Source: Accumulibacter sp003538495 (GTDB lineage Bacteria > Pseudomonadota > Gammaproteobacteria > Burkholderiales > Rhodocyclaceae). From it: 64,000 nucleotides of DNA. Both the position numbers and the translations under genes were made by a program. Shown here one piece after another: positions 9,524 to 17,486 of the stretch; within the stretch, counting starts at the first letter, position 1, and every line of letters begins with the position of its first letter. The stretch lies in NCBI RefSeq assembly GCF_029255145.1, contig NZ_JAPUVQ010000026.1, positions 30,317 to 94,316 of the forward strand, given 5' to 3'. Below the pieces are notes generated by a model. That model was not told where the DNA came from, did no database searches, and saw nothing but the letters and a program-made list of their open reading frames with translations.

Positions 9524-10035
9524 CAGAAAGCTTTCGACGGCAAGAAAACAGAAAGCCGCCGGTCGGGAAAGAGAAGGCTGACCCACTGGCGGCGTGCAGG
9601 CTGCACTATAGCAAGACTGGCCCCGAGCGGGAACCGCGCCGCCTGGGGCGCGGTGCCGGGATGAATTGCGCAGCCGCGCGCTGGCTTCGGGCGGTCGATC
9701 TGATCCCTGCAGCGTCATTGACGCCGGGCTGCATCGCCCCGCCGTCACCGTGATCTTCGCCCGGCACTACCGGCCGGCAATCGCGGTCGAAAACCGGGGC
9801 CCGATTGCGCAAACTGCCGTCCGGGGCCATGATGACGTTGCCGGGCACCGTGCTGGTCGCCGCACGGGCCGACGCATGGATCTCCCTGCGGTGCGGGGAT
9901 CGCTGGCCGGCTCGTTCGGCAGTTGCAGGCTGGTCGATCCGGTGAGCAAGTGGCGCCGGTCCGGCAGGCGGTGATCGCCGACGGCCAAGGGCCAGTAAAC
10001 CGTCCGGATCAATTCTGACCACGAGGAGGATCACG
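9524..10035. other. 512-bp intergenic region, prfC to the DUF2789 gene
   Basis: This is the divergent gap between prfC (leftward) and the DUF2789 gene (rightward). It holds a GC-rich hairpin near 9636-9655 and, at its right end, the GAGGAGG ribosome binding site of the next gene. Open frames on both strands are Arg/Pro-rich and are not convincing as proteins. No RNA gene was recognised. Confidence 0.4.
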
Positions 10036-10266
10036 ATGGAAAACACTGTTCACACGCTGAGCGAGCTATTCCGCCAACTCGGCTTGCCGGATGATTCGGC
10101 GAGCATCGAGGATTTTATTGCCCGTCACCGGCCGCTGCCGCACGGACTTCCCCTGGCCGAAGCACCATTCTGGACGCCGAGCCAGGCGCAGTTCCTCAGC
10201 GAGGAGATCAGTGCCGACGCCGACTGGGCTGAACTGGTGGACACCCTGTCTTCACTCCTCGCCTGA
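10036..10266 (+). CDS. DUF2789 family protein
   Basis: Small cytosolic protein of unknown function, 76 residues. The HTLSELFRQLGLPDD opening, an IARHRPLP segment and the APFWTPSQAQFLSE segment match the DUF2789 family as I know it. A strong ribosome binding site (GAGGAGG at 10023-10029) fixes the ATG. It is the only rightward gene between prfC and the prophage, and no operon partner is visible. Confidence 0.75.
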   Translation: MENTVHTLSELFRQLGLPDDSASIEDFIARHRPLPHGLPLAEAPFWTPSQAQFLSEEISADADWAELVDTLSSLLA

Positions 10267-10364
10267 TCGCTGGATGTCGAGCGCGGCGCGCTCGGCCGAT
10301 GATCAGGCGCTAACCCTGACAACTTCTCCACGTACCGTCACTGGCAGCTGCTTCTGCCATGGCT

Positions 10365-11243
10365 TCATCCATGCCCGGCGCGCAGCGCCGCGATACGTTC
10401 CGCCAGCGGCGGGTGGGTCATGAACAGGCGCTTGATGCCGTCGCCACCGCCACCGCTGATGCCGAAGGCTGCCAGCTTTTCCGGCAGGGGTGCGGGATGC
10501 AGCGAGTTCAGCCGCTCCAGCGCGGCGATCATGTGCTGGCGCCCGGCGAGGTTGGCGCCGCCCCGGTCGGCGCGAAATTCGCGCTGCCGCGAGAACCACA
10601 TGACGATGATCGAAGCGAGAACGCCGAGCACCAGTTCGGCGACGATCATGGTGACGAAGAAGGCCGGCCCCTGGCCGCGCTCGGTCTTGAACACGACGCG
10701 ATCAACCAGGTGGCCGATGACGCGTGACAGGAACATGACGAAGGTGTTCACCACGCCCTGGATCAGCGCCAGCGTCACCATGTCGCCGTTGGCGACGTGG
10801 GCGATTTCGTGACCGATGACGGCTTCGGCTTCGCGCTTCGACATCCGCTGCAAGAGGCCGCTGGAAACCGCGACCAGGGAACTGTTCCTGCTCATGCCGG
10901 TGGCGAAGGCGTTGACCTCGGGGGTGTCGAAAATGCCCACCTCGGGCATCTTGATGCCGGCTTGGGCCGCGTACGTGTGCACCGTTTCCAGCAGCCAGGA
11001 TTCGGTCGAGTTCGCTGGCGTTTCGATCACCTGCACGCCCATCGCCTTCTTCGCCGACCACTTCGAGATGGCCAGCGAGATGAAGGAACCGCCGAAACCC
11101 ATGACGGCGGCGAAGATCAGCAGCGACGTGAGGTTCAGCCCGCTGGCGTTGAGATAGGGCTCGACGCCCAGGAGGCGCATGCTGACCGACAACACCAGCA
11201 CGATGGCCATGTTGGTGGCGACGAAGAGGAAGATGCGTTTCAC
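10365..11243 (-). CDS. htpX: Membrane zinc metalloprotease HtpX
   Basis: Integral inner-membrane M48 protease that degrades misfolded membrane proteins; 292 residues. The zinc motif HEIAH occurs in AVIGHEIAHVANGD, two N-terminal and two central hydrophobic segments are present, and the third ligand Glu is expected in the REFRADRGGA region. The start is GTG at 11243, preceded by AGGAG on the leftward strand and giving the normal MKRIFLFVATN-type N-terminus. Start and upstream stop overlap by 4 bases, so it is translationally coupled to the sodium channel gene. Last gene of the floA operon. Confidence 0.93.
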   Translation of the reverse strand: MKRIFLFVATNMAIVLVLSVSMRLLGVEPYLNASGLNLTSLLIFAAVMGFGGSFISLAISKWSAKKAMGVQVIETPANSTESWLLETVHTYAAQAGIKMPEVGIFDTPEVNAFATGMSRNSSLVAVSSGLLQRMSKREAEAVIGHEIAHVANGDMVTLALIQGVVNTFVMFLSRVIGHLVDRVVFKTERGQGPAFFVTMIVAELVLGVLASIIVMWFSRQREFRADRGGANLAGRQHMIAALERLNSLHPAPLPEKLAAFGISGGGGDGIKRLFMTHPPLAERIAALRAGHG

Positions 11244-12145
11244 GGGTTCTCCTTGGCGGTGGGGTCTGGCGACGGGGTTTGGCGAGAGGTGGACGAGGCT
11301 GTTGCGCTGACCGCAAGCATGGCTTTCAAGGCGCTGATTTCGTCGCGCAGACTGCGCATTTCGCTGTGCAGGTCGGCTTCGATGTGCTCGCGGGCCGCGA
11401 CCACGGCCAGTTTCGTGTCGTGCTGCTCGGCGTCGGTGTAGCTTTGCATGGCGTTGACGATGATCGCGATGAACAGGTTGAGCATGGTGAAAGTCGCCAC
11501 CAGGATGAAGGGGACGAAGAAAGCCCATGCGTAGGGGAAGTTCTCCATCACCGGGCGGGCGATGCCCATCGACCAGCTCTCCAGGGTCATGATCTGGAAC
11601 AGTGTATAGAGCGAGCGGCCGAGGTCGCCGAACCATTCCGGGTGGGTCGCGGCGAACAGCTTGGTGGCAATCACCGCGAACACGTAGTAGACGATCAGCA
11701 GCACCAGAGCGATCGAGCCGAGGCCCGGAATCGCCGCCAGCAAGGCCCCGACGACGCGTCGCATCGACGGCACCATGGTCAGGAGGCGCAGCACGCGCAG
11801 CACCCGCAAGGCCCGCAGTACGGCCAGCGGCCCGGTGGCCGGGACCAGCGCGATGGCGACCACGGCGAAATCGAAGACGCTCCACGGGTCGCGCCAGAAG
11901 GCCGCGCGCTGGGCGTAAAGGCGCAGGACGATTTCGACCACGAACACCGCCAGGATGGCACGGTCAAGCAGGACGATCAGCCCGCCGGTCACCGCCAGCG
12001 CGCTGGCCGATGTTTCCAGGCCCAGCAAGGCGGCATTGAGCAGGATCAGACCGATGATGAAGTTCTGCACGCGCGGCTGCTCGAGCCAGGCGCGAACCCG
12101 CTGGCGTGTGTCGCCTGCCGGATGGTCATTCATCTTCGTGCGCAT
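11240..12145 (-). CDS. Bacterial voltage-gated sodium channel (NavAb/NaChBac type)
   Basis: Predicted six-helix voltage-gated cation channel subunit, acting as a tetramer in the inner membrane. The S4 helix carries regularly spaced arginines (VLRALRVLRVLRLLTMVP) and ends in the PSMRRVV linker. The selectivity filter reads TLESWSM, the same as in NavAb and NavMs, which marks Na+ selectivity. The pore flank FGDLGRSLYTLFQIM and the S6 helix NLFIAIIVNAM fit this family. A C-terminal coiled coil (about residues 245-285) would form the four-helix bundle. Start at 12145, or at ATG 12133. It overlaps htpX and lies 7 bases after the VTT gene. Confidence 0.9.
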   Translation of the reverse strand: MRTKMNDHPAGDTRQRVRAWLEQPRVQNFIIGLILLNAALLGLETSASALAVTGGLIVLLDRAILAVFVVEIVLRLYAQRAAFWRDPWSVFDFAVVAIALVPATGPLAVLRALRVLRVLRLLTMVPSMRRVVGALLAAIPGLGSIALVLLIVYYVFAVIATKLFAATHPEWFGDLGRSLYTLFQIMTLESWSMGIARPVMENFPYAWAFFVPFILVATFTMLNLFIAIIVNAMQSYTDAEQHDTKLAVVAAREHIEADLHSEMRSLRDEISALKAMLAVSATASSTSRQTPSPDPTAKENP

Positions 12146-12152
12146 GGTCGTT

Positions 12153-12728
12153 TCAGCGATACGCCAGCAAGGCCAGCGCCAGCAGCGCAACCGTTGCCCA
12201 ACCCAGGCGGTCGATGTACCGGTGAAGTGCTGCCTCCATGCGCGCGCCGCCCCAGGCCATCAGCCCGGCGACGAGGAAGAAACGCGCACCGCGCCCGATC
12301 AGCGAAGCGACGACGAAAGGCAACAGGGCCATCGACAGGGCGCCGGCGGCGATGGTGAAGACCTTGTAGGGAATCGGCGAGAAGCCGGCGATGAACACCG
12401 CCCAGAAGCCCCAGAGCCCGAACCACTCGACCGCCGTCCGATAGGCCAGCCAATAGCGGCTCTCGTGCAACCACGGCAGTACGGCGTCGATGGCGAAGTA
12501 GCCGATGCCATAACCGAAGAGCCCGCCCGCCACCGAGGCCAGTGTCGTCAGGAGCGCGAGGCGCCACGCCAGCCGCGGTTGCGCGAGGCACATCGGCGCC
12601 AGCATCACGTCCGGCGGGATCGGGAAGAACGAGGATTCGGCAAAGCTCATGCCGCCCAGGTACCAGGGCGCGTGCGGATGCCGGGACCAGACCATGGTCC
12701 GGCGATAGAGTGATGAAAACAGTCTCAT
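12153..12728 (-). CDS. YqaA-like VTT (SNARE-associated) membrane protein
   Basis: Inner-membrane protein of the YqaA/DedA-related VTT superfamily, 191 residues. Four or so hydrophobic segments are visible, plus the FFPIPPDVMLAPM re-entrant-loop motif near residues 34-46 and a second GFSPIPYKVFTIAAG motif near residues 115-130. DedA-like proteins are linked to lipid transport and membrane potential homeostasis, and a specific role here is inference. The start overlaps the stop of the upstream small membrane gene by 4 bases. Confidence 0.8.
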   Translation of the reverse strand: MRLFSSLYRRTMVWSRHPHAPWYLGGMSFAESSFFPIPPDVMLAPMCLAQPRLAWRLALLTTLASVAGGLFGYGIGYFAIDAVLPWLHESRYWLAYRTAVEWFGLWGFWAVFIAGFSPIPYKVFTIAAGALSMALLPFVVASLIGRGARFFLVAGLMAWGGARMEAALHRYIDRLGWATVALLALALLAYR

Positions 12729-13072
12729 TGCCGGACATCGTGCGGTTCAAGAGCACGGCAGGGTCCAAGGATTGTCGCGACCACCACCCCGTTCTGCACC
12801 GCGCGCCGGCTGCCCATCAGCGAGTTCCGGGAAAAACGCTGTCGCACCGGCACGACCACGGGCACATCGCTGCGGCCGGAAATGGCGTCGGCCACGCCAG
12901 GAACCGCGGATGCCACCGCGATGTCCTCCAGTTCCTCGGGGACTTGGGAAGGACGCTCGTCCCAGGCGGGCTCTTCCGGCGCCTTCGGTCCGAATCGCCT
13001 CGTCAGGTACTGGAACAACATGATGGCCAGAAACACCAGGACATAGAGCAGTTCCTCAGGGATGCCTTTCAT
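12725..13072 (-). CDS. Small single-pass membrane protein in the floA operon
   Basis: 115-residue protein with one N-terminal transmembrane helix (LLYVLVFLAIMLFQYL, residues 8-23) and a Pro/Glu-rich then basic soluble tail. No family recognised. It overlaps the floA stop by 4 bases at its start and the VTT gene by 4 bases at its end, so it is almost certainly translated with both. A helper of the flotillin-like scaffold is a reasonable guess from position only. Confidence 0.65.
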   Translation of the reverse strand: MKGIPEELLYVLVFLAIMLFQYLTRRFGPKAPEEPAWDERPSQVPEELEDIAVASAVPGVADAISGRSDVPVVVPVRQRFSRNSLMGSRRAVQNGVVVATILGPCRALEPHDVRQ

Positions 13073-14057
13073 GGAGATTCTTCCTGGTTTCGCTTGGTGG
13101 CAAGCGGCGCGTTATCGGCGCTGGCGATCTCTTCGCGCATGCTGGTAGCGGCCTGCAGGTTCTTCATGCGGTAGTAGTCCATGATGCCCAGATTGCCCTG
13201 GCGGAAAGCCTCGGCCATGGCGCGCGGCACTTCGGCCTCGGATTCCACGACGCGCGCCCGCATCTCCTGCTCCAGCGCGACGGCCATGGCGCGACGCTCC
13301 TCGGCCTTGGCCTGGGCGATCTGCTTGTCGGCATTGGCCTGGTCGATCTGCAACTTGGCGCCGATGTTCTCGCCCACCATCACGTCGGCGACGTCGATTG
13401 ACAGAATTTCGTAGGCCGTACCCGCGTCCAGGCCCTTGGAGAGAACATGCGTGGAAATGTGATCCGGGCTCTCCAGCACGCTCTTGTGGCTCGCGGAAGA
13501 ACCGATCGTGCTGACCATGCCCTCGCCGACGCGCGCGATGATCGTCTCCTCGCCGGCGCCACCCACCAGCTGGTTGATGTTGGTGCGCACGGTGACCAGG
13601 CAAACGGCAATCAGCTGGATGCCGTCCTTGGCCACGGCGGCTATTTTCGGGGTCTGGATCACCTTGGGCAGCACCGACATCTGTACCGCTTCGAGCACAT
13701 TGCGTCCGGCCAGATCGATGGCTGCCGCTTGCTTGAAGGGCAGGGGAATGTTGGCCATGTCCGCCGAAATCATGGCTTGACCACGCGGACGACATTGCCG
13801 CCGGCAAGGAAGTGGGCTTCCAGATCGTTGATGGAAATTTCCAGGCCGGCCTGCACCGCGCTGATTCTTGCCGTCACCACCGTCGCCGGCGGAACGCGGC
13901 GCAGGCGCATGGCGATCAGCGTGAATAGTCCCAAGTAGGCCCGGGAAGCCCACGCGGAAATCCACAGCGGAATGGGCACCAGATAGAGAACCAGCGCCGC
14001 CACCGCCACCATGAGAATGCCCAGTTCTCCGGTCATGTTGTTCAGGATATCGATCAT
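13069..14057 (-). pseudogene. floA: Flotillin-like protein FloA, split by a one-base frameshift
   Basis: Flotillin-like membrane scaffold protein (SPFH-like family, B. subtilis FloA/YqfA type) that organises membrane microdomains. The 5' frame (14057 down to 13770) encodes the two membrane segments and ends LEAHFLAGGNVVRVV-KP-stop. The rest, from MISADMANIPLPF through AAIDLAGRNVLEAVQMSV, VGGAGEETIIARVGEG and the EA-rich repeats, is in another frame to 13069. Adding one G in AAGCCATG near 13773-13778 restores a continuous FloA sequence with all expected motifs. This could be a true mutation or a sequence error. The gene heads a tightly overlapping operon. Confidence 0.85.
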
Positions 14058-14078
14058 TTTCTATCTTGTTGTTGCCGA

Positions 14079-14187
14079 TGTGCGGTATTCGCCGCACGAC
14101 GATCGCCGCGGAAGCCGCGGCTACTCATTGCTGTTCATGAAACCCGGCAGGCTGCTGAAAAGGTTGAAGCTGGAGACGAACGGCAAC
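14079..14187 (-). repeat. Double-hairpin element, copy A, upstream of floA
   Basis: The copy just upstream of floA holds GTGCGG-TATTCG-CCGCAC (14080-14097) and GCCGCGG-AAG-CCGCGGC (14105-14121), then a less conserved stretch ending in GGTTGAAGCTGGAGACGAACGG. Copy B, upstream of DUF4914, has the same two hairpins in the same order and orientation. Both copies sit in the 5' leader of a leftward gene, so a cis-acting RNA or DNA regulatory role is possible. Confidence 0.6.
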
Positions 14188-14280
14188 TCGCCTGGTCCCA
14201 GGCTCGGGGCCATAGGCCGCAAGCCTGGCACCGCCATCCCGGCCGGGACGGCTCCCGGATGAAGGATTCCGATTCCTGCT

Positions 14281-15327
14281 TTAGTCATCCTCTTCCAGAA
14301 CGGGAATCGGGAGCAGGGCCACGTAGTCGTCCACCGAACCGCCAGCCAGGCAACACTCAATGATCGTGCGACCGAGGGGGTTGAGGTCGGCTTCCAGGAA
14401 CTGCGTCAACTCCTTGTGGAAAAAATCGGTCAGTTGCCGGGCGCCCAGGTCATAGGCGGAGTTTCCGACCTCTGCCTGTTTTTCGACTTGCAGCAGGATC
14501 CCGGGAATCGTCTGTCCCTCGACCACCACGCTCTTCATCGCGAAGCCGAGCAAGGGGCAGCGCGATGGAGCGACCTGCACTCGCGAGAAACGCGCGCCAC
14601 CGCGCCGAGCGAGATACTCGCGGGCGATCCATTGCGGCATGAAGCCCGTCTCCCACGCGCCCACATGCTGATTGGGACACAAGATGTATTTCATCCGCGG
14701 CGTGGCGACGATCTGATCGAGCAGCAGATTTGCCTGGTCGACCATGCGTCCGGTAGCGAACGGCCAGTAGGAACCAACGCCCTCCGAAGTCATGCCTTCG
14801 GTAGCCACGATGCTCGGATTGGCATGGCCGCGCGGCGCCACCAGCCGCCACAGCCAGGCCAGCGCCGGCGGCAGCAGATGGAACAGGCCGATGATGCCAT
14901 AGGTCGGGTTCTCGATGGTGTTGGGTGGACAGCGCACGCCGAAGCTGCGGATGTCCACATTCACGGCGCCCTGATAGACGCCCGGCACTGCCTTGCGCGG
15001 CACGACCACGCGCGGGTTCGGGCACGGCTTGCCGGGCTCGTCCTCGATGTGCTCCCAAATCAGTGCGGTGGCGCCAGGGCGGGCATCGATGTTGAGAAAC
15101 AACAGCGGCTCGGTTGGATGGATGGTCATCTTCTCGAGGTTGGGGTCGGTCCCGTAGTGGGTGATGTGATTGACGCGCACAAACCAGCCCTGCTCGGCAT
15201 CGATCAAAGCCAGGCGCCCATCGTGCTTGCCGAGCGACGGATGGCACAAGGCCATGTCGTCGGTCACCGCGCGTAGCTCGCAGTTGTGCGGCAGCACGAG
15301 GGTGCGGCGTTCACCCGACAGCACATT
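14281..15327 (-). pseudogene. DUF4914 family protein, C-terminal part (cut by prophage)
   Basis: 3' part of a DUF4914 gene whose 5' part is at 58075-58925. Genuine coding begins VLSGERRTLVLPHN at the ACATT duplication; codons further upstream in this frame belong to the phage left end. The fragment encodes about 348 residues including FLNIDARPGATALIWEHIED, TEGMTSEGVGSYWPFATGRM and PNQHVGAWETGFMPQWI. Joined to the 5' part it gives an exact 630-codon frame. DUF4914 function is unknown; the other half carries a P-loop. Here the gene is interrupted and should be non-functional while the phage is resident. Confidence 0.85.
15323..15327. repeat. Target-site duplication ACATT, left copy
   Basis: Five bases directly before the phage TG terminus. 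The identical ACATT follows the phage CA terminus at 58075-58079. A 5-bp duplication is the hallmark of Mu-type transposition. Confidence 0.93.
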
Positions 15328-15683
15328 TGTGAGGGTGGGGGGCAGTTGGCACAGAACCGAAGGCGGTGTTTTCTGGGGTAGCCGGGCTGGAAGGCTTGCG
15401 GGACAAGGGTTTGCGGGGTGGGGGGCGAAAAATCGGCGGCATTTTACGTTTGGCACAAAATATCCGGATTTCCGGCTCGATTGCCCGGCGAATGGATAAT
15501 TGCCCACAGAAAACGATGTGGCTTTGGATGGTGCGGCGTTTGAGGTTGTGACGCAGGTTGCTGCACCTGGTGCGCGTTAAACCGAGGTGCGATTTATCCG
15601 CGCGAGCGCAACCAGGACGAAGCTTTTTACGTGCGGGAAGAGTGTTTAACGGGCTTGGGAGCGATCCCAAGCCCGTCTTGCGT
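15328..15683 (+). other. Prophage left end with transposase-binding sequence
   Basis: Non-coding end of the phage. TTGGC occurs at bases 19-23 from the left terminus (15346-15350), exactly as in the right end read inwards. A second TTTGGCAC lies at about 15455, next to ATTTTACG, also resembling the right-end repeat. These are candidate MuA sites (L1 and an inner site). The region also holds the repressor terminator. Confidence 0.65.
15651..15674 (-). terminator. Hairpin terminator of the repressor gene
   Basis: A perfect 10-bp inverted repeat, GGGCTTGGGA and TCCCAAGCCC with a GCGA loop, lies 9 bases after the stop of the leftward repressor. Read leftwards it is followed by GTTAAACAC, so the U-tract is poor. 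Confidence 0.65.
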
Positions 15684-16229
15684 TCACGAGCCGCCCCCGG
15701 ACTTGAGGAAAGCGTAGGCGCTCGCCATCGCCTTGATGCGGGCCTCCAGCTCTGGATACTCGGCGGAGATCGGCAACCAGGCGGCGCACATTTCCAGCGC
15801 CAAATCGACAGTCTCAGGCGGCACCTGCCCCTTGCGAAACTTGTATTCCATCACTCTAAGTACCGCTTCTAAAAGCTCTTTTTGAGAATCGAATGGAGCT
15901 TCGTCGGGCGCTGGGCCTTCCTGGCGCGATAACGTGCCAGGCTCTTCAGCCTGAGCGAGGCCGGGGGCCGTCGGCGCCTGCCGAGCGGTAGCCCGCATCG
16001 GCCCGTCGGGCCGTTCGACGCCCTCCTGCGCCTTGATCAGCGCCAGAACTTCGGGCGGCGGAATGTACGCGCGCACCACTCCTGCAGGACCCCTCCCACG
16101 CCTCTCGACAAACTCCCAACCCTTGACCCGTGGATACCAATTCTGTCTCGTCGTTGGAAATCCAGGCAGGCGCATGTCTGCCAACTCGGACACCGAATAA
16201 CTGTTACGCTGAGTAACGGTTTCTGTCAT
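15684..16229 (-). CDS. Mu-type repressor (c)
   Basis: Predicted lysogeny repressor, 181 residues from the ATG at 16229; a Met 11 codons upstream is possible. The N-terminus (YSVSELADMRLPGFPTTRQN, then GRGPAGVVRAYIPP) is clearly related to the N-terminal DNA-binding domain of the MuA protein encoded at 17877. This shared domain is known in Mu, where repressor and transposase compete for operator sites. The middle is Pro/Ala-rich and the C-terminal 70 residues are helical, possibly for oligomerisation. Divergent from the early operon, with operator-like repeats between and inside the start. Confidence 0.8.
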   Translation of the reverse strand: MTETVTQRNSYSVSELADMRLPGFPTTRQNWYPRVKGWEFVERRGRGPAGVVRAYIPPPEVLALIKAQEGVERPDGPMRATARQAPTAPGLAQAEEPGTLSRQEGPAPDEAPFDSQKELLEAVLRVMEYKFRKGQVPPETVDLALEMCAAWLPISAEYPELEARIKAMASAYAFLKSGGGS

Positions 16230-16341
16230 GGCGTTACTGTCCAATAGTTCACATACATTCAAACAGTTAGCGATTTACATCCGCTACCACCAGAAAATTT
16301 AACTGTTACGCTTGACGCCGTGACTGTTACAGCATTACACT
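16201..16341 (+). promoter_or_regulatory. Early promoter and operator region
   Basis: CTGTTAC recurs at 16201, 16303 and 16324, with inverted copies nearby (GAGTAACGG at 16211, GCGTTACTG at 16231, GTTAC-GCTGA-GTAAC at 16203-16217). A promoter, TTGACG (16312-16317) and TACACT (16336-16341) with an 18-base spacer, carries the third copy inside the spacer. Repressor binding there would block the early operon. The promoter position also rules out the upstream GTG of the Ner-like gene. Confidence 0.6.
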
Positions 16342-16373
16342 TTGCCGTGTCAATAACCAACAGAACTTTTGAC

Positions 16374-16697
16374 ATGGCCAAAAAACCAGCCCCCAAGAAG
16401 GACTGGACCCGCGAGTACATCAAGTACCGCCTCCGGTCCGAGTACGGCTCCATGGTGGCCTTTGCCATCCAAAAGGGCCTGAATCCTGACGTGATCAAGC
16501 GAGCGCTGCACGTCCCCTATCCCAAAGTCGAGCGGGTGATTGCCAGCGCTCTAGGCGCGACCCCGGTAGAGATCTGGCCGAGCCGTTACGACCCCGAACT
16601 GCTGCGCAGCAACTGGCGTCTCTGGCGCCGGTTAGTGAATGTGCAGTCTAGCACCGCCGCCAAGCCCGCGTTGGTCGAAACGGACCAGACAAACTGA
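16374..16697 (+). CDS. Ner-like HTH transcription regulator
   Basis: First early gene, 107 residues from ATG 16374. The pattern DVIKRALHVPYPKVERVIASALGATPVEIWPSRY is the Ner/Nlp helix-turn-helix with the typical PxxIWPSRY ending. In Mu, Ner represses the repressor promoter and the early promoter to favour lytic growth. An upstream GTG at 16320 is rejected because it lies within the promoter spacer. The N-terminus is Lys-rich (MAKKPAPKKDW). Confidence 0.8.
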   Translation: MAKKPAPKKDWTREYIKYRLRSEYGSMVAFAIQKGLNPDVIKRALHVPYPKVERVIASALGATPVEIWPSRYDPELLRSNWRLWRRLVNVQSSTAAKPALVETDQTN

Positions 16698-16698
16698 C

Positions 16699-17142
16699 AT
16701 GAACCACTGTCACGAACCGGACCTATTCAGCGATGCGCCAGACCAGCCTGGCGGGCTGGGTTGTGCGATCGAAATCGCGGCAACGATCGCCCAGGAGATC
16801 GAATCGGCCCGGTTGAAACGTGGCCTGAGCCGCGAGTCGATCGTGCAGCAGATGAGCTTCCACCTGGGCGAGCGTCTGAGCGAGGCGACCCTCAACAGCT
16901 ACACCAGCCAGGCCCAAGAGGGCAGGGAAATCAGCCTGCGGCGCGCCATGGCCTTCGATGCGGCGATCGGCAGTGACGTTCTGCTGGCTCTCTACGCCCG
17001 CAAGCGAGGCGGCCGACAGGTAGTCACGACAGAAGACGGAGCGCTGCTCGAATGGGCTCGCCTGCATCAGGAAGAGAAAGCTTTGGCGACCCGCAAGCGG
17101 GCGCTGGAGGCGATGTTAACCAGCACCTGGAGCAAGAAATGA
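16699..17142 (+). CDS. Phage early HTH-like protein
   Basis: 147-residue protein, ATG at 16699 directly after the Ner-like gene. The centre (residues 35-95) is helical with a possible HTH (LKRGLSRESIVQQMSFHLG followed by LSEATLNSYTSQ), and the C-terminus is charged. Similar proteins are found near the transposase of Mu-like phages, where they may act as Cro-like or accessory regulators. Its stop overlaps the next start by 4 bases. Function not determined. Confidence 0.65.
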   Translation: MNHCHEPDLFSDAPDQPGGLGCAIEIAATIAQEIESARLKRGLSRESIVQQMSFHLGERLSEATLNSYTSQAQEGREISLRRAMAFDAAIGSDVLLALYARKRGGRQVVTTEDGALLEWARLHQEEKALATRKRALEAMLTSTWSKK

Positions 17143-17486
17143 ACAAGGCAGAACGGGTGATCTGGCCTTCTGGCCGGGGCAGATGGGGGTGCTGGATGAG
17201 CACGAAACGGACGATTGGAGGTAACGGAATGAAGATCAAAACGCTGTGGACAGCCCTGGTGCTGTCCATCATCGGCCCAGCTCTCAACGAGCGGGATCGC
17301 CGCCAGGCCGAAGCCGAGCGGCTGCGTGTCGCGGCGCTGGAGAAGCGCTGGCGGGAGGCTATTGCTCCTCTTCGGGCCGCGGGTCGGGCGGAGGAACGCA
17401 ATGAGTTTGAGGAGTTGTCCGCTCGCTGGAAACAACGGAGAGCCGCTCGCGCAGCGGAATCGGCCGCAGCTCCCCGCGTGCAATAG
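17139..17486 (+). CDS. Small early protein with hydrophobic segment
   Basis: 115 residues from an ATG that overlaps the preceding stop. A later in-frame Met (MKIKTLWTALVLSIIGPALN) would give a shorter protein starting with a membrane helix and ending in a charged helical tail (ERDRRQAEAERLRVAALEKR). No family recognised. Its last 128 bases overlap the leftward gene at 17359-17778 tail to tail, so one of the two may be shorter than drawn. Confidence 0.45.
   Translation: MNKAERVIWPSGRGRWGCWMSTKRTIGGNGMKIKTLWTALVLSIIGPALNERDRRQAEAERLRVAALEKRWREAIAPLRAAGRAEERNEFEELSARWKQRRAARAAESAAAPRVQ

Noticed and set aside
9524..9748. N-terminal extension of PrfC
   Set aside because: Adds 75 low-complexity residues not found in the family; ATG 9523 gives the normal N-terminus.
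9660..10020. Fragment of a degenerate gene in the prfC-DUF2789 gap
   Set aside because: A few leftward residues look protein-like but no family, start or RBS could be seen.
11244..11885. HtpX with 213-residue N-terminal extension
   Set aside because: The extension is the channel gene in another frame; GTG 11243 with AGGAG gives the conserved HtpX start.
15328..15507. N-terminal extension of the DUF4914 C-terminal fragment
   Set aside because: These codons belong to the phage left end; true coding begins at the ACATT junction.
16320..16373. Extended GTG start for the Ner-like gene
   Set aside because: The GTG lies inside the predicted promoter spacer, upstream of transcription start; ATG 16374 gives the normal protein.
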